NCBI GenBank assembly: GCA_002716405.1
Contig: PBBA01000002.1
Span: 27,954 to 91,953, forward strand
Source: Chloroflexota bacterium
Lineage (GTDB): Bacteria > Chloroflexota > Dehalococcoidia > UBA2979
Reading direction: 5' to 3'
Length of the DNA: 64,000 nt
Shown here: piece after piece, positions 1 to 10,267 of the stretch
How positions within the stretch are numbered: the first letter of the stretch is position 1
How the letters are laid out: each line of letters begins with the position of its first letter
Made by a program: the position numbers and the translations under genes
The notes under the pieces: model-generated
The model's input: only the letters and a program-made list of their open reading frames with translations
Told to the model about the DNA's origin: nothing
The model's database searches: none

Positions 1-1464
<1,464 letters not shown>

Positions 1465-1466
1465 AA

Positions 1467-2393
1467 TTAAACGTTATATTCTGTAGCAATACTCTGAAGA
1501 ACATCAAGGTTCGAAAGATTAGATTCGTTTTGAATGTCAGTAGTAAATGGAGCCAGAATAAGATCTGTTACCCCTGCCTCAAAATATTGAGCAATCTGCT
1601 CTGCCAAACGTACTTCGTTACCCATCATAGCCACATCCGAAGGGCCTCCTGCCTCACCATAATCAAGTATTCTTCGATAATTCTCCAATCGGCCATAGTT
1701 TTGAAATTTCTCTCCAGCCACAATTTTTGCATTCTGGATATCATCAGTCACAGAAAATGGTACTCCAGCTACAACACGCAATTGCTCCCTTTGTGCATCA
1801 GCTGATGCTGTATTTAGTTTAGGAATCACATGTCGCCTAAGTGCCGTTAAACCTGCCATCCAAGTAATCGTTCCATCTGCGACTTCACCAGCAACTTTTA
1901 ACATCATTGGGGCAAGTGCAGAAATCATAATAGGCATTGGAGTCGAATCAATTAAATTAAAAGAACTTTCAATATTAAAAATATCACCTTGGTAATTTGT
2001 ATGTCCTTGTGTTGTTAAATCACGAAGTATTTCAACATATTCTCTCGTATATAGCGCGGGGCGATCGTATTTAAGACCTAATCGTTCTGTATTTGGTCTA
2101 TGTGACGGACCGATACCCAATATTAAACGATTAGATATTGCTGCATTAACAGTTGTAGCTTGTTGAGCTAAAACATTTGGATGTCTTGTATAGATAGGGA
2201 TCACTCCAGTAGCCAACTCAATATTTTCGGTTTCTTTACCTGCAAGGGCTATCGTAGTCAAGACATCAGTTTCACCAGTTTGTGCAAACCAAAAGCTGTC
2301 AAAGCCTCTTTTTTCGGCATCAATTATCATTTTTATTTGATCGTGCAAATTCATTTTTGTTGGTAATGCACCCATAAATAGTCCAATTTTCAT
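1467..2393 (-). CDS. LLM-class flavin/F420-dependent oxidoreductase
   Basis: Bacterial-luciferase-like TIM-barrel oxidoreductase of 308 residues. The N-terminus MKIGLFMGALP, the AEKRGFDSFWFAQ helix, the LATGVIPIYTRHP strand and RLILGIGPSH are typical of the F420-dependent branch (5,10-methylene-H4MPT reductase-like and MSMEG_4879-like enzymes). Substrate cannot be read from sequence. A purine-rich ribosome site (AGGAAGAAG) lies just upstream of the ATG. The gene is monocistronic, convergent with ilvC and divergent from tRNA-Ser. Together with the Ddn-family protein at 51820-52257 it suggests the cell makes or uses coenzyme F420. Use of FMN instead of F420 is the alternative. Confidence 0.85.
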   Translation of the reverse strand: MKIGLFMGALPTKMNLHDQIKMIIDAEKRGFDSFWFAQTGETDVLTTIALAGKETENIELATGVIPIYTRHPNVLAQQATTVNAAISNRLILGIGPSHRPNTERLGLKYDRPALYTREYVEILRDLTTQGHTNYQGDIFNIESSFNLIDSTPMPIMISALAPMMLKVAGEVADGTITWMAGLTALRRHVIPKLNTASADAQREQLRVVAGVPFSVTDDIQNAKIVAGEKFQNYGRLENYRRILDYGEAGGPSDVAMMGNEVRLAEQIAQYFEAGVTDLILAPFTTDIQNESNLSNLDVLQSIATEYNV

Positions 2394-2480
2394 ATTTCTT
2401 CTTCCTAATTCTCCCAGTTACATTTTTTTATTTTAAAAATACCATTTCCACTGCCGTACTCTTTACGTAGACTTGTTTGT

Positions 2481-2570
2481 GGAGGAGTGCTCGAGTGGTT
2501 TAAGGGAACGGTCTTGAAAACCGTCGTGGCGCATGCGTCACCGTGGGTTCGAATCCCACCTCCTCCGCCA
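2481..2570 (+). tRNA. tRNA-Ser (anticodon UGA)
   Basis: A complete class II tRNA with a long variable arm. The acceptor stem GGAGGAG pairs with CTCCTCC, the anticodon stem ACGGT pairs with ACCGT, and the anticodon TGA is at 2515-2517. The variable arm is about 15 nt, the T-loop reads TTCGAAT, and CCA is encoded at 2568-2570. It decodes UCN serine codons. No integrase or attachment-site repeat is seen beside it. Confidence 0.97.
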
Positions 2571-2633
2571 TTCTATAAAATATGAGAGTGCAATTTCACC
2601 ATCAAAAGTAAAAAATTATAAATTATATTAACT

Positions 2634-3875
2634 ATGGAAAAAGATCCTCAAGAAAAACCATTCGCACTTACCAGTGGTATAGCACCATTAAAAGATAGCC
2701 GTTTTCGATATCTCTGGGCGAGTAGTACATTTTTCTTTAGTGGTTACTGGGCACAAACTGTTGTATTAGGGTGGTTAGCATTTGAAATTACAAATTCAGA
2801 ATTTGCAGTAGCCAGTTTTACTGCAGCGCGTTTTTCTCCAATGCTCATAGGGCCCATTGGAGGAATACTTGCAGATAGAATTGATCGTCTAAAGACCTTG
2901 AGAACTTCGATAATTATTACCTTAGTAATTGGCCTGGTAATTGCAGGAATATCTACATTTGGTCACTTGAATTATTGGCTAGTAGTTTTAGTGGGTTTTG
3001 TGGGTGGTTTGACACAAGCTCCGCTAATGCCTGTCCGTTTTACACTAATGATGGATATCGTTGGTAAACAACATCTATCTAGCGCCAATGCGTTAAATAT
3101 GGCTGCAATGTTTGGCAGTAGAATTATCGCACCTGCAGGTGCGGGATGGATAATATCGTTGTGGGGACCCAGTTGGGCGTTATGGTACAGTGCAGCATGG
3201 TTCCTACCTGCTTGGCTATTCTTATTGTTCCCTATAACTGATATTACTCGAATGACTAATCCAGTTAATGGGCGTCTAATATCTGATCTTATTGAAGGGT
3301 TTTCTATAGCCATCAATAATCGAGCAATTGGAGCGGTTTTACTTGCAACAATTGCAGCTAATGTACTTGCATTTCCCATTCTTCAAGCATTTCTACCTGT
3401 GTTTGCAGAAGAGATCTTAAATGTTGGTGCATCAGGATTAGGTCTTCTTGTTTCAATGAATGGCATAGGTGCACTATTTGGTTGTTTATTGATTTCGATG
3501 ATGGGTGATTTTTCTGGAAAAGGAAGACTTTATTTATCTGGAACAACATTATTTGGGTTACTATTAGCTATTTTTGGATATGTCGACCAAATGTCTTTAG
3601 CCATAATTATAATTTTCTTGGCAGGTATGGCAAGTTCAGGTTTCGGAGTCATGCAGAGTACTCTAATATTATTATTATCTCCAGAAGAGGCACGAGGGAG
3701 AGTCATGGGTGTATTAATGCTATCGATTGGGACACAACCGATAGCACTACTAATTCAAGGAGTTTTAGCAAACACTTTCGGAGTCTCATACACTACTATT
3801 GCATGTGGAATACTTTTATCAATTTCCGTATTGTTGGTTGCATGGAGAAGTCCAGAACTTCGGAATGAAATCTAG
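2634..3875 (+). CDS. MFS transporter, EntS/MFS_3-like exporter
   Basis: 413-residue polytopic membrane protein with about 12 hydrophobic segments. After a short soluble N-terminus the first helix (FRYLWASSTFFFSGYW) and the cytoplasmic loop after helix 2, with GGILADRIDRLKTL, match the major facilitator signature. The second half repeats this with SPEEARGRVMGV. This is the EntS/MFS_3 group of drug or siderophore exporters; the substrate is unknown. The ATG is preceded by an AT-rich stretch with TATATT at about 2623 and no clear Shine-Dalgarno. It lies 14 bp upstream of the amidase gene, so the two are probably co-transcribed. Confidence 0.88.
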   Translation: MEKDPQEKPFALTSGIAPLKDSRFRYLWASSTFFFSGYWAQTVVLGWLAFEITNSEFAVASFTAARFSPMLIGPIGGILADRIDRLKTLRTSIIITLVIGLVIAGISTFGHLNYWLVVLVGFVGGLTQAPLMPVRFTLMMDIVGKQHLSSANALNMAAMFGSRIIAPAGAGWIISLWGPSWALWYSAAWFLPAWLFLLFPITDITRMTNPVNGRLISDLIEGFSIAINNRAIGAVLLATIAANVLAFPILQAFLPVFAEEILNVGASGLGLLVSMNGIGALFGCLLISMMGDFSGKGRLYLSGTTLFGLLLAIFGYVDQMSLAIIIIFLAGMASSGFGVMQSTLILLLSPEEARGRVMGVLMLSIGTQPIALLIQGVLANTFGVSYTTIACGILLSISVLLVAWRSPELRNEI

Positions 3876-3889
3876 TCTAAAGGAAATCT

Positions 3890-6202
3890 ATGAACTCAGT
3901 TAGAATAAACACGACAGATTGTTTAGCGGAACATTCAGGAAGAATACCAGTTTCAAAAAAATTTCCTATCAATAACGATATTGAAATAATCAGAGACAAA
4001 TGGGGGATACCACACATAAAAGCAACTTCATCATACGATGTGTTTTTTGCTCAAGGCTACTGCCTAGGACAAGATAGATTATGGCAATTAGAACTTTTCA
4101 GACATCTTGCATTAGGCAGAGCCTCAGAATTACTAGGAAAAGGTTTGATCAATAGAGATCAACAAAATCGAAAGCTAGGGTTTGGTCGATACGCAGAAGT
4201 TGACTGGCAAGAACAAACTGAAATATCAAAAATGATACTCCAAGCATATGCTGATGGTATCAACGCCGCAGCATCAACAAATCCCATGCCTTATGAATTT
4301 CACATAATTGGAGAGCCAGATAGTCCGCATAAAATGTCCCCCTGGGAGCCTACTGATTCACTCGCAATATTAAAAATGGTTTCTGCAAATACACAATGGG
4401 CGAGTAAATTACAATATGGAAAAATTGCAAATACTCTTGGTGGGCGTGCAGTCGAAGCACTTATCCCAGATATTCCTTTTAACACTTCATTGATTACACC
4501 CGCAGGTACAAAATGGTTAGAGGAAATACATCCTTATGCTGTTGACTTTGAAATTGCAGGAGGAGAACCAGATGGGATAGTAGGTGCTGGTGGAGGCTCT
4601 AATTGCTGGGTGGTTGGAGGAAATAAAACAACCACCGGGAAACCATTAATCGCTGGTGACCCCCACCTTGCAATCAGTATCCCTGCACAATGGTATCTAC
4701 TACACATGGAGTGTCCAGAATTTACCGCCGCAGGACCTTGTTCCCCTGGGTACCCAGGTCCAGTCTATTATGGCCACAACTCAAAAGTTGCATGGACAAT
4801 GACACACGCACAAGGTGATCGATGGGACTTGTATCGAGAACTAATAGAATTTAAAAATACTAGCGATACCAATAATCAAACTCCACACTCACAATTTGAA
4901 TCTACCTGGAAACCTCTTAAGAAATTTAACGAAGTATTCAAAATTAAAAATGATGAGCACCAAGAATTAGAAATCTGGGAAACACATCATGGTGTAATTA
5001 TTAGTGGTGATCCGACTACAGACAAAGAAGTAATTGCTGCGAAATGGGAACTCGCGGAACCGACACATGATATGGACGCATTATGGAAAGTCTTAACATC
5101 AAAAAATAACAGCGATCTACAAGAAGCTTTACAAGAGTACGATTCAATCAGTGGTAATTATTGTTTCGCTGATCAAAATGGTGATATTGCGTATCAATAT
5201 GTAGGACGAATCCCAAATAGAACTGGCTGGTTAGTACCTGTCCCAGGATGGGATGGGAAACACGAGTGGAATGGAATTATCCCGAAAAATGAATTGCCTG
5301 CTGAACAGAATCCGAATTTAGGGTATATCGTTACTGCAAATAATCGTACAACTTCATCGGATTATCCTCATTATCTAAGTTTTTCTTCGACACGTTTTAG
5401 GGCAGATCGTCTAAATGAATTAATGGAAGCCATGGACACTTTCTCTATTGAAAATATGGTGTCCTTACAAAGTGACATCATAAGTCTGGCACACTTGGAA
5501 TTTGTACAACATGTAGTTGCGTCTACATTATCTGATCAACTCGCACAAAATTTACAAGCACGCCTAGTCAAATGGGATGGGAAAATGAACGCGAAAAGTT
5601 CAGAGGCAGTATTAGCCAATGAAGCACGTAATCAATTAGCAAAAGTGACAGTAGAACAATATTTTAATTATGTTGAAGGTTTACCTCCTTTAGCACCAAC
5701 TTCCCATAATGTCCTGCTAAGTGAAATGAATAAAGATAGCTCTTTAATGCTAGGTCAATTCAATAATTGGGATACAGCAATTGAATTTGCATTACTAGAT
5801 GCGTATAAAACTTTGTCGCAAAAACATGGTACTAATATTGACGACTGGCAATGGGGAAAAGAGCATAAAATTACTTGGAAACATAATTTGGGACGAGATC
5901 CAGAATTACAACCTATCTTCGACCTAAACCCGATAGAAATGGGTGGCGATCGTAATACTGTCTGGAATGTCGGTACACCTCTAGGAGCAACTGGAATGCA
6001 TGGTGTTAGTTATCGACAAATTATCGACTTAGAAGATCTCAATGCTACACTTGTAGTGATCCCACCAGGTAACAGTGGTCAGCCAGGATCTCCACACTAT
6101 GCAGATCATATTAAAAACTGGGTAGAGGTAAAGTATAATCCGCTATTTATAAATTGGGACGATATTCAATCAAATAAAGTAAATGAGCTCTACTTAACTT
6201 AA
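3890..6202 (+). CDS. Penicillin-acylase family N-terminal-nucleophile hydrolase
   Basis: 770-residue member of the Ntn-hydrolase family that includes penicillin G acylase, cephalosporin acylase and acyl-homoserine-lactone acylase. The alpha-chain part contains the conserved IIRDKWGIPHIKA and FFAQGYCLGQDRLWQLELFR. The beta chain would start at Ser237 in GGGSNCWVVGG, the autocatalytic cleavage site and nucleophile, followed by GDPHLAISIPAQWY. The C-terminal PPGNSGQPGSPHY block is also typical. No signal peptide is visible, unlike periplasmic penicillin acylases, so a cytoplasmic amidase acting on imported acyl-amides is possible. A GGAA ribosome site precedes the ATG. The 3' end overlaps the convergent ribokinase by 9 bp. 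Confidence 0.93.
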   Translation: MNSVRINTTDCLAEHSGRIPVSKKFPINNDIEIIRDKWGIPHIKATSSYDVFFAQGYCLGQDRLWQLELFRHLALGRASELLGKGLINRDQQNRKLGFGRYAEVDWQEQTEISKMILQAYADGINAAASTNPMPYEFHIIGEPDSPHKMSPWEPTDSLAILKMVSANTQWASKLQYGKIANTLGGRAVEALIPDIPFNTSLITPAGTKWLEEIHPYAVDFEIAGGEPDGIVGAGGGSNCWVVGGNKTTTGKPLIAGDPHLAISIPAQWYLLHMECPEFTAAGPCSPGYPGPVYYGHNSKVAWTMTHAQGDRWDLYRELIEFKNTSDTNNQTPHSQFESTWKPLKKFNEVFKIKNDEHQELEIWETHHGVIISGDPTTDKEVIAAKWELAEPTHDMDALWKVLTSKNNSDLQEALQEYDSISGNYCFADQNGDIAYQYVGRIPNRTGWLVPVPGWDGKHEWNGIIPKNELPAEQNPNLGYIVTANNRTTSSDYPHYLSFSSTRFRADRLNELMEAMDTFSIENMVSLQSDIISLAHLEFVQHVVASTLSDQLAQNLQARLVKWDGKMNAKSSEAVLANEARNQLAKVTVEQYFNYVEGLPPLAPTSHNVLLSEMNKDSSLMLGQFNNWDTAIEFALLDAYKTLSQKHGTNIDDWQWGKEHKITWKHNLGRDPELQPIFDLNPIEMGGDRNTVWNVGTPLGATGMHGVSYRQIIDLEDLNATLVVIPPGNSGQPGSPHYADHIKNWVEVKYNPLFINWDDIQSNKVNELYLT

Positions 6203-7117
6203 GAATATTTCAAGTTCTTGACGAGTGGGCATCGCTTCTTGTGCCCCGTGACGAGTGACACATAAAGCTCCTGTAGCATTACCTATCTTTACAGCTTCCA
6301 GTAGATCGAACCCAAGATTCAATGCGGCAGCCAGTCCACCATTAAATGCATCTCCAGCACCAACAGTTGCAATAGGGTGCACGGGAAATGATGGAACTAC
6401 CTGAGAAATAATCTCATTTTCAATCCAAGCGCCTAGTTCAGCCAAAGTTACTATTATAGTGCCTCCATATTTTTCATATAAAAACCTAGCTGCTTGATGA
6501 GCAGATTCGAAATCAGAAACATTAATACCGGTCATATCTTCAGCTTCATGCTGGTTAGGTGTAATGATATTTGCCAATTCAAGAAGTCGATGTGTTTCTT
6601 TTCGACTCGGAGCAGGATCCAAAATAACAGTGGCACCCCGAGACCTTGCTTTAGCCATAGCAACTTCTGTAGCTTGAAGAGAAATTTCTTGTTGCACTAA
6701 AAAAATATCATCCTGAGAAATTTCTAAATTATCTATAGCGTTTAATGAATAAACTTCATCAACCAACATATTGGTACCATATACTGCATTAACGGAATTT
6801 TCACCGCTATCATCAATCAATATCATGGCAACACCAGATTGCCCACCCGGAACTGTGCCTAAAAAGTTGGTACTTACCCCTGTTGATTCAAGATATTCTC
6901 GTAGTTCTTTTGCATAACGATCGTCGCCTAAAAGACCTATCATATCTACAGTATCCCTGTTAGATAAAATACGAGCAGCTGCTACAGCTTGATTCGCACC
7001 CTTACCTCCAGGGGTAACTGAAAAATTCTTGCCTTCTTTTGTTTCACCACGACCAGCTATTGATTCTGTTTCAATAATAAAGTCAATATTGACACCACCA
7101 AGAACAATTATAGACAA
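6194..7117 (-). CDS. rbsK: Ribokinase (PfkB family)
   Basis: Phosphorylates D-ribose to ribose-5-phosphate. At 307 residues it has the usual length. The N-terminal GGVNIDF, the substrate-binding TPGGKGANQAVAAARIL and the C-terminal catalytic TVGAGDAFNGG with the active-site Asp are all present. The anion-hole region and ATP site (TLAELGAW) follow the ribokinase pattern, although a related sugar or nucleoside kinase cannot be fully excluded. No ribose transporter or rbsD is nearby. An AGAGACAGG ribosome site precedes the start. It converges with the amidase gene and shares its last 9 bases with it. Confidence 0.85.
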   Translation of the reverse strand: MSIIVLGGVNIDFIIETESIAGRGETKEGKNFSVTPGGKGANQAVAAARILSNRDTVDMIGLLGDDRYAKELREYLESTGVSTNFLGTVPGGQSGVAMILIDDSGENSVNAVYGTNMLVDEVYSLNAIDNLEISQDDIFLVQQEISLQATEVAMAKARSRGATVILDPAPSRKETHRLLELANIITPNQHEAEDMTGINVSDFESAHQAARFLYEKYGGTIIVTLAELGAWIENEIISQVVPSFPVHPIATVGAGDAFNGGLAAALNLGFDLLEAVKIGNATGALCVTRHGAQEAMPTRQELEIFLS

Positions 7118-7169
7118 AATAAATACCTGTCTCTTTTAAATTTTATTTGAAATTAATCTTACTACGCTC

Positions 7170-7197
7170 TTGAACCAAGTCTAGTCAGTGCTACGAT
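7170..7197 (+). promoter_or_regulatory. Candidate sigma70-type promoter for sucCD
   Basis: TTGAAC (7170-7175) and TACGAT (7192-7197) are separated by 16 bp in the divergent rbsK-sucC gap. They would start transcription near 7204, about 44 bases before the sucC ATG. Assigned by eye from consensus only. Confidence 0.4.
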
Positions 7198-7247
7198 GCC
7201 AACTGAACATATTAGTTTATTTTGTAACGAAAGAAGGGATTACCTCT

Positions 7248-8414
7248 ATGAAATTACATGAGTTCCAAGCAAAAGAACTTTTATCACAATATGGGATCCC
7301 CATTCCACAAGGAAAAGTAGCTTCAACCCCTGATCAAGTAGTAGATATAGCCAACGAACTTGGTGGGAAAGTAGTTATCAAGGCTCAAGCACATACTGGA
7401 GGTAGAGGTAAAGGAGGAGGAGTTAAGATTGCTAATAGCATCGAAGAAGCTCGTCAAGCTGCCATAGATATAATCGGCATGCAATTAATCACCCATCAAA
7501 CAGGTCCTGAAGGATTACCAGTACATTCAGTTCTTGTCGAAGAACAGATTGAAATTGAACGCGAATTATACCTCAGTGTAGCTATTGACAACTCATCTGG
7601 AATGCCTATAGTTATCGCCTCTGCATCAGGTGGCATGGATATTGAAGAGGTCGCAGAAAATAACCCAGAGGCTATTCAAAATGAACTAGTGCACCCTGAG
7701 TGTGGTTTCCAAGCATTCCAAGGACGCACCATTGCATTTAAAACCGGATTAGATGGAGATTTGCTACGACCAACTACAGAACTAATTAGCAATTTAGTTT
7801 CAGCGTTTGAAGACAACGACGGGACGATCGCTGAAATCAATCCTTTAGTGGTAACTAAAGATGGTCAATTAATTGCAGCTGATGCAAAATTTTCAACTGA
7901 CGACAATGCCGACTTCCGACTAAAAGAATTAATTGAAAATCGTGATACTTCACAAGAAGACCCACGTGAAGTAGAAGCACGTGAGTCAGGGATCGACAAT
8001 TATGTAAAACTAGATGGGAATATTGGTTGTTTGGTAAATGGAGCCGGGTTAGCTATGGCCACCATGGATGCTATAAAGTTCGAAGGTGGAGATCCTGCCA
8101 ATTTCTTAGATATTGGAACAGCTAATAGTGCTGATGCGGTAATAGCAGCATTGAAAATTATTTCTGAAGATCCTGATGTTGAGGCAGTATTAGTAAATAT
8201 TTTTGGAGGTCTTGCAAGAACTGACATCATTGCTGACGGAGTCGTTCAAGCGAAAAGCATTGGACTTCTAAAACAACCCACCGTAATAAGACTAGCAGGA
8301 ACTAACGTAGAGGAAGGATTACAGATTCTAGAAGATTCTGGACTCGGCCTAATTCGTGCAGATGGTTTTGCTGAAGCTGCACAAAAAGCAGTACAAGCTG
8401 TAAAAAATAATTGA
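7248..8414 (+). CDS. sucC: Succinyl-CoA synthetase (ADP-forming) subunit beta
   Basis: Beta subunit of the TCA-cycle ligase that couples succinyl-CoA cleavage to ATP or GTP formation. It has 388 residues, equal to the usual length. It starts MKLHEFQAKELLSQYGIPIPQG, has the ATP-grasp lysine and glycine loop (VIKAQAHTGGRGKGGGVK), and the CoA-ligase domain with LVNIFGG near the C-terminus. I chose the ATG at 7248 because GAAGGGA lies just upstream and homologues start here; the frame is open further upstream without a better start. sucD follows after 21 bp, so the two subunits are co-transcribed. Confidence 0.96.
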   Translation: MKLHEFQAKELLSQYGIPIPQGKVASTPDQVVDIANELGGKVVIKAQAHTGGRGKGGGVKIANSIEEARQAAIDIIGMQLITHQTGPEGLPVHSVLVEEQIEIERELYLSVAIDNSSGMPIVIASASGGMDIEEVAENNPEAIQNELVHPECGFQAFQGRTIAFKTGLDGDLLRPTTELISNLVSAFEDNDGTIAEINPLVVTKDGQLIAADAKFSTDDNADFRLKELIENRDTSQEDPREVEARESGIDNYVKLDGNIGCLVNGAGLAMATMDAIKFEGGDPANFLDIGTANSADAVIAALKIISEDPDVEAVLVNIFGGLARTDIIADGVVQAKSIGLLKQPTVIRLAGTNVEEGLQILEDSGLGLIRADGFAEAAQKAVQAVKNN

Positions 8415-8435
8415 TCAGAGAATAAGGATTATCTT

Positions 8436-9317
8436 ATGGCAGTTCTATTAAATGAAAATAGTCGTGTATTAATTCAAGGGTTCGGTGGCGCCGGGCAACG
8501 AGAAGCAGCCAATTCAATTGCTTTCGGGACAAATATAGTGTGTGGAGTAACTCCAGGTCGTGGTGGTCAGATAATGAACGATGTCCCTGTTTTGAATACT
8601 GTTCGCGAAGGAGTTGAGCAATATGATGCTAATGTTTCTTTAATTTTCGTTCCTGCACCGTTTGCTGCTGATGCTATTATCGAAGCTGCAGACGCAGGGA
8701 TACCTACAGCAATTTGCATCACCGAAGGTATCCCTACACTGGACATGATAAAAGTCAAAGCCTATCTCGAAAAATCAACTACAAAACTAATTGGTCCAAA
8801 TTGTCCCGGAGTAATATCCGTTGCTGAACGAGCTCGTGCTGGGATAATGCCTGTAGACGTTTATACTCCAGGTAATGTCGGAGTAATCTCAAGATCAGGG
8901 ACTTTAGTCTACGAAAGTGTCGATCAACTAACCCGACTAGGTATTGGCCAAAGTTCTAGTGTTGGTGTCGGCGGAGATCCTATAATTGGAACTTCTCAAC
9001 AAGAGGCATTAGCATTATTTGAGCAAGATTCTGAAACGGCAGCTGTAGTTTTAATCGGTGAAATTGGCGGTACAGCAGAACAAGAAGCCGCCGAATATAT
9101 CTCAGAGATGAGCAAGCCAGTTGTAGCATTCATTGCAGGAGCTACGGCACCTCCCGGTAGAAGAATGGGACATGCAGGTGCAATCATTGCTGGTAAAGCA
9201 GGGACAGCAAATGCTAAGCAAACCGCCTTACGTAATGCAGGTGCAACAGTTGTCGAGTCACCATCGCTGATTGGGGAGACAATGATGGAGGTCCTTCGTT
9301 CGGAAGGACTGACTTAA
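8436..9317 (+). CDS. sucD: Succinyl-CoA synthetase subunit alpha
   Basis: Alpha subunit, 293 residues, which carries the phosphohistidine. It has the CoA-binding Rossmann region (LIQGFGGAGQREA), the LIGPNCPGVIS motif and the active-site histidine in GHAGAIIAGKAGTA. An AAGGA ribosome site sits upstream of the ATG. Its TAA stop at 9315-9317 overlaps the stop of the convergent dtd gene by 3-4 bp. Confidence 0.96.
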   Translation: MAVLLNENSRVLIQGFGGAGQREAANSIAFGTNIVCGVTPGRGGQIMNDVPVLNTVREGVEQYDANVSLIFVPAPFAADAIIEAADAGIPTAICITEGIPTLDMIKVKAYLEKSTTKLIGPNCPGVISVAERARAGIMPVDVYTPGNVGVISRSGTLVYESVDQLTRLGIGQSSSVGVGGDPIIGTSQQEALALFEQDSETAAVVLIGEIGGTAEQEAAEYISEMSKPVVAFIAGATAPPGRRMGHAGAIIAGKAGTANAKQTALRNAGATVVESPSLIGETMMEVLRSEGLT

Positions 9318-9763
9318 CGATCTTTTGAATCGAGTATTAAAGTCACTGGACCATCATTACATGAATAAACTTTCATATGCGATTGAAATTTACCAATTTG
9401 CACCGTAATGCTATTGCAATTTTCTAATATCATCACTAATTCATCGAACATTTTTTTAGCCTGTTCTGGTTTCGCAGCATCAAAATATGATGGTCGCCTA
9501 CCGCGACTAGAATCTGCATACAATGTGAATTGCGGTACCACAAGAATGGAACCAGAAATATCTTCCAATGAATAATGTGGAACATCATTCTCATTTGGAA
9601 AAATTCTAAGATTAATTATTTTTCTTACCATCCAATGTACGTCATCCAATAAATCAAAATGACCGACAGCAAGTAAAATTAATAGCCCTTTATCAATAGA
9701 TCCAATTACTTTACCGTCAACTGTAACGCTTGCTTCATCGACTCTTTGAAGTATTGCGCGCAT
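9314..9763 (-). CDS. dtd: D-aminoacyl-tRNA deacylase
   Basis: Hydrolyses D-aminoacyl-tRNA, and misacylated Gly-tRNA(Ala), a chirality checkpoint of translation. It has 149 residues from MRAILQRVDEASVTV. Both family active-site signatures are present: the SQFT-type motif as VVPQFTLYAD and the C-terminal CNDGPVTLIL. The first motif reads PQFT instead of the more usual SQFT. I prefer the ATG at 9763; a TTG at 9775 in the same frame would add four residues not found in homologues. It lies just downstream of the zinc-ribbon gene and overlaps the sucD stop codon. Confidence 0.93.
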   Translation of the reverse strand: MRAILQRVDEASVTVDGKVIGSIDKGLLILLAVGHFDLLDDVHWMVRKIINLRIFPNENDVPHYSLEDISGSILVVPQFTLYADSSRGRRPSYFDAAKPEQAKKMFDELVMILENCNSITVQIGKFQSHMKVYSCNDGPVTLILDSKDR

Positions 9764-9771
9764 TGGAAATG

Positions 9772-10029
9772 TCAATCCTCAGTATGATGAGGTTTTTGAG
9801 GAGTATCTCCACTGTTTTTGCTTTTTGTAGAAGAATCTCGAGAATCAGTTACGTAAAATCCGTTACCACGAAAAGCTAAGGCAGGCGTCGATAACTGACG
9901 TTCACTTAAAGAACCGCATTTTGGACATAATGCTGGTTCATCACGTTCTCCTACTTTACGCACCAGTTCAAATTGTTTTCGACATCCACGTTTACTAGGA
10001 GTTAAACATCGATATTCATAAGTTGGCAT
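9772..10029 (-). CDS. FmdB-like small zinc-ribbon protein
   Basis: 85-residue protein opening MPTYEYRC, the hallmark of the FmdB/CxxC_CxxC putative regulator family. The second metal pair is clear (Cys35-Pro-Lys-Cys38). The first pair is spread as Cys8 and Cys16, with CLTPSKRGC instead of the usual CxxC, an apparent small insertion in the first knuckle. The C-terminal 20 residues are polar and probably disordered. Function in the family is not established. It lies 9 bases upstream of dtd in the same direction. Confidence 0.8.
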   Translation of the reverse strand: MPTYEYRCLTPSKRGCRKQFELVRKVGERDEPALCPKCGSLSERQLSTPALAFRGNGFYVTDSRDSSTKSKNSGDTPQKPHHTED

Positions 10030-10174
10030 ATCACACCTTCGATAAAATTGTCTTTTGCAGTACTGATTATGATCACGTGATTTTTTGTATATTGCAAGAT
10101 TTAGAAACTACTTTCTTAAACAGATAAGCGAAAATTTATATTTATTTTTCTAGCTCAAGAGCTCAATCAAGACT

Positions 10175-10180
10175 TATAAT
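10175..10180 (+). promoter_or_regulatory. Candidate -10 element upstream of rpsB
   Basis: A perfect TATAAT lies in the 238-bp gap before rpsB. No convincing -35 sits 16-18 bp upstream; the bases there read AGCTCA. The gap is too long for a bare promoter, so it probably also holds the mRNA leader of the ribosomal operon, but I see no S2-binding structure I can name. Confidence 0.3.
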
Positions 10181-10267
10181 GTCATTTCGAATAAGTAAGC
10201 TGACGTCTGTCTTAACACCCAGTTAAGATAAATTTATACGTTGGAAGAGGAAATACAGGAGTACAAC

